Of a stretch of DNA of 64,000 bases, positions 57,279-64,000 are shown one piece after another. The notes below the pieces were generated by a model. It was not told the DNA's origin. It saw nothing but the letters and a program-made list of their open reading frames with translations, and did no database searches. The stretch is from Oxytricha trifallax (taxonomy: Eukaryota; Ciliophora; Spirotrichea; Sporadotrichida; Oxytrichidae). The position numbers and the translations under genes are program-made. The DNA is taken from NCBI GenBank assembly GCA_000711775.1, contig ARYC01000608.1, positions 43,513 to 107,512 on the forward strand, given 5' to 3'. Every line of letters starts with the position of its first letter. The stretch's first letter is position 1.

Positions 57279-57690
57279 TCAACTAAGTAGAATTCTTGAG
57301 ATGCAGAAATGGAATTCGTTGCAGTGGTGATCACTGCAACAGTCGTTGTGTGATTGACATCTTTCAGCCTGGATTTGTGAGTGGACTGGATCTCCATTGA
57401 TACATAAACCGAATTCGTTGCAGTGGGTGCGCTCTTCACAGACTTCACCAAGGTTCATTTTACCGCAGGTCTTCACAGAGGAGGCTGGTTGTTTTTAAGC
57501 ATCTGGTTAAGGATCAGCGTGGATGCAGTACTTGAACTAATTTCCTTTTAGCCAGTTAAGCAGGCAGTTTTATTGCACTTAAGTTGTGGACCAGCACCAA
57601 ATGTTTGATCGTTTGTGACCTCTGAAGGGATGTTTGATGCTCTAATCAATAGTGAAAAAGCCGATAACTGCGAGTGATAAATATAAATTT
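57279..57690 (-). CDS. Secreted Cys-rich protein, possibly frameshifted
   Basis: The C-terminal frame reads FKYCIHADPQPDAQKQPASS, KTCGKMNLGEVCEERTHC, FGLCINGDPVHSQIQAERCQ, HNDCCSDHHCNEFHFC and TGA 57279. Cys spacing includes CxxxxxCN and a CC pair, with two repeats of HCNEFxxC, as in EB/dickkopf-like or disintegrin-like small domains. Upstream, a second frame gives a signal-peptide-like HSQLSAFSLLIRASNIPSEV and TFGAGPQLKCNKTACLTG. A one-base shift near 57545 separates them, though the first frame also stays open. No start codon is clear. Probably an extracellular or surface protein. Confidence 0.55.
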
Positions 57691-57699
57691 CTTTATTTA

Positions 57700-58250
57700 T
57701 TAAGGGATCCTATCAATAATTAATTATAATAATGGATAGAGGATGTACATAGATTCAAACAATATATAAAATAACTTAATTTATTTTCTTTCATCCTATT
57801 TTTTACATTCTTTTACCTTGAAAATTATATATTAATAAAAATTGTTTAGTACATGGTAATAGTAATGGTAATTAAAATTGAAATTTATATGTTTCTAATA
57901 TTTTTATTGCCAATAAATATAAAATTTAAGGGACAGGAAACTCCCCCCCAAAGTAATTTATAGAGTTTTATTTGCATATTAATATTAAAAATGCATTTTT
58001 GCTACAAGTAAAGATTAAGAATAAAAGCATTTTGAAATATTACAAGTGTATGAAGTTTCCTAAAGCCCCTTTTGTTATGTCTAAATTAGAAATTTAAGTT
58101 GATTCATATAAACTACTGAATATTATTAAATATATAATTAATCTGGAATTTTATTTTATGGACTCGTTTATCACAATAATTCTAGTCTTATAAATTTTTT
58201 ATATTAATTGCGTTGTTCACTTCAATATGTGCAAATATTTCTGAGAAATT
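57700..58250. other. AT-rich non-coding stretch
   Basis: No feature seen. Confidence 0.4.
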
Positions 58251-58254
58251 ATGC

Positions 58255-58445
58255 TTGTTTAAAGTTGGTTACCTTTCATTTTCCAAGCGCAATTTTAGTC
58301 TTATTTCATTCCCTATTCGTGTGAATCGCCTTAAACTAGAGACTTGAGTTTGACCTCGAAAGATACATTGGATTCTCTTGAATCGTCTGGGGTTGAATGC
58401 TTCAAGGATGAGCACAATTCAAATAGAGAATAATAGTAAACATGT
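58255..58445 (-). CDS. Coding fragment with a membrane-like segment
   Basis: LLLFSI, TGA, IVLILEAFNPRRFKRIQC, IFRGQTQVSSLRRFTRIGNE, IRLKLRLENER. The hydrophobic stretch spans the in-frame TGA and is followed by Arg-rich sequence, like a signal or membrane anchor. The 58320-58420 part is clearly above local GC. Not recognised. Confidence 0.4.
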
Positions 58446-58459
58446 GATGGGAAAAGATC

Positions 58460-59500
58460 AAATAATCAATCATCATATTGCAAATTAAACGATTTAGATT
58501 TTACTTTCAATTATTGATAAAATACATAACAAAAGAAATATTAAAATGCACAATAACTGACAGTAAAATGATAGTATAAGTTATTAAAACAGATAGGAGT
58601 TTAAAAATGTTTAAATGTATGAGCTTTTGTATACATTATATATACAAAATACTAACTATCTAGTTTGGTATTTATTGTATTATTATTTAATGTTAGTTTT
58701 CCTAATTATTTTATTTGTGCGAACAAGGTTTTTAATACTTTGGGTATCAGAGATAAGTCATTTTATCTGGTATTAATTTGAGCAAAATTCCCAATGGAGT
58801 CCTGTTTCCCAATACCCAAACTGACATATATGCTTTAACTTCTAATTTTATGCTCTAAATATTTCATTTTAGATGCAAGTATAAGTAATTATAACAATTC
58901 TATAATATGGTTAGCTTATTCAGAAGAAAATGTTAAATTATAAAGAAAGTTTTGAGTTTTACTTACAGCGTATTTTTGGTCTTGATTTTTTTCATTATCT
59001 CCATTTTTAATTAAGCATTTTGAGTTTATATTATGTTTTAATTGATTTTAAATAATTTTTTATTTTAAAAAATCATGATCGACAGTTAGATTTAAATATA
59101 TGTTATGAATTGGTGCCTTTTTATTCAGTAAGGTATTGTCCCCTTCCTAAAATTTAATTTAAAACTTATTCTTTGATTTATTGGTATCTTTTAACTTACA
59201 GATGTGCCATCCTCTGATCTGCTTTTGGTCTTCATAATGAGTTGTTGACCACATTGAAATCATGATCAAGAAGTTACTTTGAGTATTTTAAGAGATTTCC
59301 GAAGTTTTCAAGTCTATACATATCTATTTCAATTGTTTTATTATTATATCTCGAAATCATTAACAACCTGAATCTTTATCATGATATGTCAGACTATGCT
59401 AATATGCTCATTTGTTGTATAAATATTGGGAATGGGTGGAAAAAAGAGCTATGAAAGAAGGAATTTTATAAGATTTATAGAAACAATTAAAACATACTTT
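58460..59500. other. AT-rich non-coding stretch
   Basis: Only weak coding-like scraps (59200-59260). No gene recognised. Confidence 0.4.
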
Positions 59501-59517
59501 CTTAATTAGGTGATAGA

Positions 59518-60095
59518 ATGAAATACGATGAAGATTTTGAATTCTCAGCTCAAGGTATGTTATTAATTCATAATAAACTACTTATTAATTATGTAAAACT
59601 CGACCAAACAATCAAAAGTGAATTAAAATAAAGTTTAAAGGTAGAAACAACGAAAATGATGAATTTGATCAAACTGTAAGAGTTCTTTAAGAAATCTAGT
59701 TTGATATATACTTAGAGCAATTGCAATAGAAATTTTGCCAACAAAATTGCATGCATTTTGAAGCTACTGAAGAGAATAAGTTGATCTACAATGATTTATT
59801 TTAGAGATATTGAAAGCAGATTGAGAATTTTATTGAGGATGTAAGCGATAAAGATTTGGTAATGTTTAAAACTAATTCCATATATATAGAAATTGAATCA
59901 AGCAATTGAACGGTTCAACAAAGAGATACTCTTGCAATAAGTTGGACAAAGAAAAGACGAGGTAAAGAACAGATTATGGATACATTACTAAGCTGTGTCA
60001 GTTTTGATTTCTTCAAAGAACTCATGCTTTTCAGTAGAGCTCATTTAGTAGCCACTAATCCTATATAAGAGTGGAAAAGTAATAATAATAATTAA
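59518..60095 (+). CDS. ARL2-binding (BART-domain) protein
   Basis: ATG 59518: MKYDEDFEFSAQ; intron 59555-59640 (GTATGT..AAAG); RNNENDEFDQTVRVLQEI, YLEQLQQKFCQQNC, HFEATEENKLIYNDLFQRY, TGA (59811), KQIENFIED; intron 59841-59889 (GTAAGCG..ATATAG, 49 nt); KLNQAIERFNKEILLQQVGQ, RKDEV; then, one base out, IMDTLLSCVSFDFFKELMLF. FxxTEENKLIYxxIFxxY, FIExxL and DFxxFKxxM are the BART signature. These proteins bind ARL2/ARL3 GTPases in cilia and mitochondria. Removing both introns keeps the frame. The internal TGA lies in a helix between conserved blocks. The last codons are NNNN then TAA at 60093; no TGA follows for 200 bp, so TAA may be the stop. Confidence 0.8.
59841..59889 (+). other. Predicted 49 nt spliceosomal intron
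   Basis: Donor GTAAGCGATAAAG, acceptor CATATATATAG. Removal joins FIED to KLNQAIERF, matching the spacing of the BART fold. Confidence 0.75.
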
Positions 60096-60099
60096 CTCG

Positions 60100-60160
60100 C
60101 ATCGAGGGCTTAAAGCCCCCCGAGCATATCATTAAAAAGGAACTCAGTTCCTTTAGTTGT
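60100..60160. terminator. Two perfect hairpins at gene ends
   Basis: GAGGGCTTAAAGCCCCC (stem GGGCTT/AAGCCC) and AAAGGAACTCAGTTCCTTT. Read on the minus strand the second is AAAGGAACTGAGTTCCTTTTT. Its loop contains the TGA stop of the minus-strand ORF and is followed by T residues. Whether it ends transcription or matters in RNA is unknown. Confidence 0.55.
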
Positions 60161-60858
60161 TTCTTCTCTTTTTGTTGTTCCTTCTGGGTTTCTTTGGATG
60201 TCTTTGTTTGTTGTTAGGTTTCCTACCAGAGAATTGATTTTGTCTTCTTCTGTCTTGTCTTAAGATGGTAACAAAATCGCCACCTACGTGTTTATATTTA
60301 ATGGGTGATTAGACTTATAAGATTTTAACAGAAATTAATAAGACCAAGGGAGATAAAAGATTTGAAGTTTTCCTTCATAAAGAAAACGATGTCGGTTGAA
60401 AGGTTCTTGGAGAAATTCCAAGGAGTCTTAAATCTAATAGTGTTTGTGTTAAGCATGTGGTCTTGGTCTGTATCGCAGTACATGATTACGTCTTAGTTAT
60501 AGGACCTAAGTTTATCGATGGTTTTAAGGAAGGTTCTGATTTACTTAGGGGTACTGTCGTCGTTAGCTATGGTGTGCTAAGCTTTAGTGTCTCTTTCAAG
60601 GATATCTTCAATTTGTTCGAAGTAGTAAGCGATTGTGTTAGCTAGTCCTTGAGTTGCTGATTGGATTCTAAGGGAGACAATTTGCTCTTTAAGTTCTAGG
60701 GCTTTAAAGAGGGTTCTTGCAGAGACTTTGGTGCCTTTGTTGGCTTCGTCGACTAGGGATTTAAATGCTAGGTCTGTCTTGGTTGAGAAGTAGTCTGGAA
60801 GGTCTTTAAACTTGACCGAAGATTTGTCAATCATTTGGGCGTCTCTGTGTTCACTCAT
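60143..60858 (-). CDS. Unrecognised protein with Arg/Lys-rich tail
   Basis: Start 60858: MSEHRDAQMIDKSSVKFKDL, PDYFSTKTDLAFKSLVDEAN, KGTKVSARTLFKALELKEQI, SLRIQSATQGLANTIAYYFE, EDILERDTK, then about 80 more codons. After a one-base shift near 60330 come SPIKYKHVGGDFVTILRQDR, SGRKPNNKQRHPKKPRR and TGA about 60143. The N-terminal half is a helix-strand mix that faintly recalls Alba-type nucleic-acid-binding proteins. The tail of about 45 residues is strongly basic. Higher GC than most neighbours. Could be an RNA-binding host protein or a nucleoprotein of an integrated element. Confidence 0.55.
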
Positions 60859-60929
60859 ATTTAATAGTGATTAATATTTTATTATTAATTAGGAATCTTA
60901 TTAAAATTTCTCTTTAATTATTTCCTAGT

Positions 60930-61050
60930 CAGAAATCTTATTAAAGGGTGATTCCTCAATAAGGATTAAAGGTTCCTATTAAATAGGAAGCCTGATTGAT
61001 GACGCATTAGAGTGCGTCAAAGATTATTCACCTCCTTCATAGAAGGAGAT
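60930..61050. other. Cluster of short hairpins between two ORFs
   Basis: Within 120 bp: TTCCTATTAAATAGGAA, GACGCATTAGAGTGCGTC and CTCCTTCATAGAAGGAG. Each is a perfect stem of 6-7 bp with a loop of 3-4 nt. Such spacing by chance in this A/T-rich DNA is unlikely. Role unknown (RNA processing, termination, or relic of a compact genome). Confidence 0.75.
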
Positions 61051-61064
61051 GTCAGCTTCGAATC

Positions 61065-61650
61065 ATAATCTATGAGTAGACTTGTCCATAGGCGCTTGGA
61101 GAATGGCGCATTAAGAAGCTAAATATTCCTGCTCTTCCTGCATGAACTATTAGTTAAGATTCTAAAGTTCTTAATGAGTGAACTTATTATGGAACTATGA
61201 AAGTTCGCTAGTAAGTTAAAAGTCGATTTTGGTGTTAATGGGAGAGGAAGGCTTTGGAATGAACTCCGGTGAAGAGGAGCTGAGGATTCCAAAATCAGTA
61301 GCTGGCTATTAGGTTTTAGGGATCCATTTATTGTTAACCTGAACTAAGTAAAGTGACTAGGCTAGGAGTTCTAACCAATTAGCAATATAGTGGTTATTCT
61401 GATTGTGAGCTCTGATTTTGGCTTCATTTCTAAGTTTAAAGATGAGGGACGGATTGATCTAAACAACTTTTTTGGCGATGTAGATGACTTTCTGGATGGT
61501 AAGATGTCCCCAATCATTGTTCATAGACTCTGAGATAATAGTATCAATGATGTCTTTGAGTCTGATCCTCGGATGAGGGTTTGAATGAAGTTCTTTGTGT
61601 AGGTCGAGAAGTTGGGCATTTCGCTCTTATGTTCCACTAACTTTGATTAT
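61065..61650 (-). CDS. Unrecognised protein upstream of the basic ORF
   Basis: One minus frame without TGA for about 190 codons: ERNAQLLDLHKELHSNPHPR, LKDIIDTIISESMNNDWGHL, TIQKVIYIAKKVVQINPSLI, KLRNEAKIRAHNQNNHYIAN, WLELLAQSLYLVQVNNKWIP, then Ser/Pro- and Gln-rich sequence (FGILSSSSPEFIPKP, EEQEYLASQ) to TGA 61065. The helical part resembles ENTH/VHS-type folds (WLELLAQSL, AxKVVxxNP), which is a hint only. The 5' end is unclear: upstream of 61640 all frames on both strands are open. Same strand as the basic ORF, separated by the hairpin cluster. Confidence 0.5.
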
Positions 61651-61990
61651 AATTTGAGTGGAAAAGTTTCAGCCTTAGTTTTGAAAGATAGAGTAACTGA
61701 CTCAAACTAAAGGTTTCACTTTTGGTTTAGAAGGTTCAAATAAGCTTTAGGAACAGGATAAGAAACACTTTGAAGAAGTTATTGATAAACTGGCGATTAG
61801 TGGATATTAAAAGTAAATTCACAAGGATGAATATAATGATGGAGATGAGAAACCAGATATCAATTTATTCATTACTTCAATTTAAGAGCGAAAGCAAAGC
61901 TAAGGATTTCATATTTTTAGTATATATAAATAAATGCGAATTAGTTTTGTGTTTATTTAAATAAATTAAATCTATTACTCCAATTATTAT

Positions 61991-62397
61991 TATTGTAGGA
62001 ATACATTCGATATGGGAAAATGAATTAAAATTAATTAATTATTAATTACCTTAAGTTATGTTTTTGGAAAATCTCTCCAAACCCTAACAATATTATACTC
62101 TCTGGATAGCGCAATAAAATTAAGACGGTGGTTATTATTGATATAATGATTTTATCTCTTCTCCCAAGCGAGAAAACCCCTTTAATTATTTTTGGGAGTT
62201 AGCTCAAAATCAAAATATCTCGGGATGATTCAAGAATTTTGCCAATAGTAAAGTTCAGCTAAAATTGCGGGATCTACCGTAGAATCGACCTAGATTTGAA
62301 TATTAAATCACTTTTGATTTCATAACTGCTATGATTTTAATATTTAATTAATTTAATTTTAATTCATTTTCCCAAATCGAATATTTCCCTACAACAT
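61991..62397. mobile_element. Palindromic MITE, copy 6 (most diverged)
   Basis: Ends TATTGTAGGAATACATTCG and TTCCCTACAACA. The size is right and the arms still show ATAGTAAAGTTCAGCTAA and GGTCGATTCTACGG-like complementarity, but the core (62050-62330) has drifted strongly. Confidence 0.75.
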
Positions 62398-62420
62398 TAT
62401 TCTAAAAGAGAAAAGGTGAA

Positions 62421-62917
62421 ATGGAAAAATCTTATCAAGTTCAAGCACCAGAGCAGATGAACTCAGTTTTGATTGTTAAAGATTGAGTTGTAGACTTTAG
62501 TTAAGTCCCAGTTCAAAAGCCAGGAAAAAACCAAGTCTTAAAGACGATTCAGTTACACTTAATCCAAGCAACATTTTCTACATGATAAGGTCTTTACAAT
62601 ATTAAATTGGAGTATCCCTACACTCCAGGTTGGGAAGGTTCAGATCTTGTAATTCAGTCAGGTGAGAGTGAAAAATCTAAAGCCTTAGTTAAAAAGAAAT
62701 GTGCATTTATGAAAGCAGGAGACTTGGATCATAAAAAATGAGAGGTGCTTTTGCAGATTATATAGTCACAGATATTGACTAGGTATTTCCTTGAAGATGC
62801 TGCGTCATTCGTTGTGAATCCACTTACAGCTGTAAGTATGGTAGAAGGAATCAAGCAACTTAAGAGCAAATTTGATAAAATAACTGCTGCAGATTCTTAG
62901 ATTAGTTGAATGCTTGC
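62421..62917 (+). pseudogene. Zinc-free quinone oxidoreductase/ADH, broken
   Basis: ATG 62421: MEKSYQVQAPEQMNSVLIVK, D, TGA, VVDFSQVPVQKPGKNQVL; shifted: EYPYTPGWEGSDLVIQSGES, KKCAFMKAGDLDHK; then GAFADYIVTDIDQVFP and EDAASFVVNPLTAVSMVEGI, AADSQIS, TGA, MLAI. YPYTPGWEG, GGAFADY and FVNPLTA are diagnostic of quinone-oxidoreductase-like medium-chain dehydrogenases. At least four indels plus TGA at probable Gly and Arg positions break it, and a TBE is inserted at AAT (62918) in the SxxRMLAI helix just before the nucleotide-binding fold. The remainder lies beyond the window, if present. Confidence 0.8.
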
Positions 62918-62920
62918 AAT

Positions 62921-64000
62921 CAAAACCCCAAAACCCTTTCAGTAGTTTGATTGAGTTTTTGATTGATAAAAGTAGACTATTAGTGCATACTTTATTAGGG
63001 TTTTAATAGGGTTTATGTAGGGGTTTAATGTTTAAATATTAGTAAATTTAAGCGAGTAGAGCAAGCAAGTTTTTTAAATATTTCACACAAAAATAAGCTT
63101 AGAGTCATGTGGCAGTTCTCTGAATTTTATCTTTCTAAGTTGATGTTTGATTGTTTCTATTGTTTGTTGATTCTCTTAGCTTGGCTTGATAATAGTTGAA
63201 TATGCAAGTTCTCTGAGACCTCCATTTATTTTATTTTTATCGAGATATTGTTTGATTCTTTGCTTAGAATCTCTCTCACCCCTGCAGTAAAGAAATCGTT
63301 TCTTGGCATGTAGCTCTCTATTATTATTTCTTCTAGAGCCCAGATATCCCATTAAGTGTCTCCATCTCTCAAATCCTCTCTCTCTCTAGGAAATATCTAG
63401 GAGTGTCGTATACATTTCCTTATGCAGAGGCTTGCACTCTTTGAGCTCTGTTGAAGTCAATAATAACTCTAAGAGGCTGAAATTTCATCATGATATTCTC
63501 TGGCTTTAAGTCTCTATGAACATAACCTAGCTTGTGAAGCTCTTCTACCCTTCAACTATCTGCTATACTATCTAGCTAATTTATCTCTGACATCTATTGT
63601 CAGATAAGAATTCTATGTAAGTCATTTCAAGTAAAAGAAGCCTGAAGGCTACATAATCTTTACCAAGTAAAATAGCATCAAGCTAGATGATATGCCTACA
63701 ATCATTTAACTTTGCCTTTTAAAGAGCATAATATTCATTACCAAATTCCATTTGGAACTTGTCATCAGCAAGGAAGTAATTGAAAGGATTTATCTTATAA
63801 GCATATTATTCATCAGTAATGACTCTCTTCTCTATTTTATCTTCAAGAGTGAGGTAGCTTTCTAGGCAAGAATCTAAGTCAAAAATTTATAATATGGGAA
63901 TCTTCATTGCCTCTCTTTTAACCATGATTTTATTGATCTCAGAGACTGGAAATTACTTGACTGCTTTCTTCATTTTAACTTACTTCTAGACTTCAACTCT
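62921..64000. mobile_element. Third TBE, truncated by the window end
   Basis: Starts CAAAACCCCAAAACCC directly after AAT, followed by TTTCAGTAGTTTGATTGAG and TTTATTAGGGTTTTAATA, as in the complete TBE. The first gene is the minus-strand kinase. The sequence is less damaged than the 14-21 kb remnant. The other end is outside. Confidence 0.9.
63084..64000 (-). CDS. TBE zinc-finger/kinase protein, C-terminal part
   Basis: Stop TGA at 63084 after LPHDSKLIFV, matching MPHDAKVLFD of the complete copy. Upstream come kinase motifs GYVHRDLKPENIM and VIIDFNRA (near 63520-63470), with the HRD box intact and again DFN for DFG. The N-terminal zinc fingers would lie beyond 64000. The strand and its distance from the end (about 160 bp) equal those in the complete TBE. 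Confidence 0.8.

Noticed and set aside
60143..60858. Assigning the basic ORF to the Alba family
   Set aside because: Only a faint resemblance in one segment; the key glycine-containing loop of Alba is not evident.
61400..61980. Plus-strand frames such as FGLEGSNKLQEQDKKHFEEV at 61.7 kb
   Set aside because: Between 61640 and 61960 frames on both strands are open and protein-like. I could not decide and did not annotate a plus-strand gene; the minus frame below 61640 is clearly longer and free of TGA.

Overview
This window looks like ciliate nuclear DNA. Confident coding frames run through TAA and TAG, which must be read as glutamine. Non-coding DNA is very AT-rich, and at least two genes have short GT..AG introns of about 49 nt. 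A Tc1/IS630-type transposon carries C4A4 telomere-like termini and the three-gene set (DDE transposase, a 22 kDa-type protein, a zinc-finger/kinase protein) of the telomere-bearing elements (TBEs) known from spirotrich germline genomes. Germline DNA of a stichotrich is therefore one reading. Against it, several genes also carry in-frame TGA at positions where tryptophan fits or is conserved. That is the ambiguous code described for karyorelicts and Condylostoma. I leave the lineage open.

Layout. 0-0.7 kb: exons of an unrecognised gene. 1.1-4.3 kb: a decaying LINE (APE endonuclease plus reverse transcriptase), followed by a second endonuclease remnant (5-5.7 kb). 7.9-8.8 kb: a broken Ran GTPase. 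9.8-12.3 kb: a biotin-protein ligase gene interrupted inside its KWPND motif by a 1.6 kb telomere-ended element, which itself contains a 0.4 kb palindromic MITE. 14.2-21.2 kb: a diverged TBE remnant whose kinase gene is interrupted by a complete 4.1 kb TBE and by a 784 bp foldback element. 22-31 kb: AT-rich DNA with four more MITEs and several hypothetical ORFs. 34-37.5 kb: a small gene, a degenerate satellite of about 150-168 bp period, and a second 1.15 kb telomere-ended element. 38-49.5 kb: the most gene-dense part (EF-hand protein, LRR/Gln-rich protein, several hypothetical proteins, a WW-like fragment). 50.4-52.3 kb: a degraded Tc1/IS630 transposase beside a hypothetical gene. 54.4-56.1 kb: a long hypothetical gene with several in-frame TGAs. 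56.5-57.7 kb: a partial ribosomal protein L9, an acidic protein end and a Cys-rich protein. 59.5-61.8 kb: an ARL2BP-like gene facing a GC-richer, hairpin-punctuated two-ORF cassette. 62-64 kb: a MITE, then a quinone-oxidoreductase-like gene broken by a third TBE that runs off the window.

How the parts fit. The host genes and old transposon genes are hit by at least three element types (TBE, short telomere-ended element, 784 bp foldback), each next to the trinucleotide AAT. Removing the insertion with one AAT restores conserved protein motifs (KWPND in the ligase, GTQYYYPE and the following helix in the old kinase). This suggests one mobilisation/excision chemistry acts on all of them. Many frames also break at A- or T-runs, so some disruptions may be assembly errors rather than pseudogenisation. 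With TGA as the main stop, wrong frames often look open. Frame choices for the hypothetical proteins are therefore tentative.
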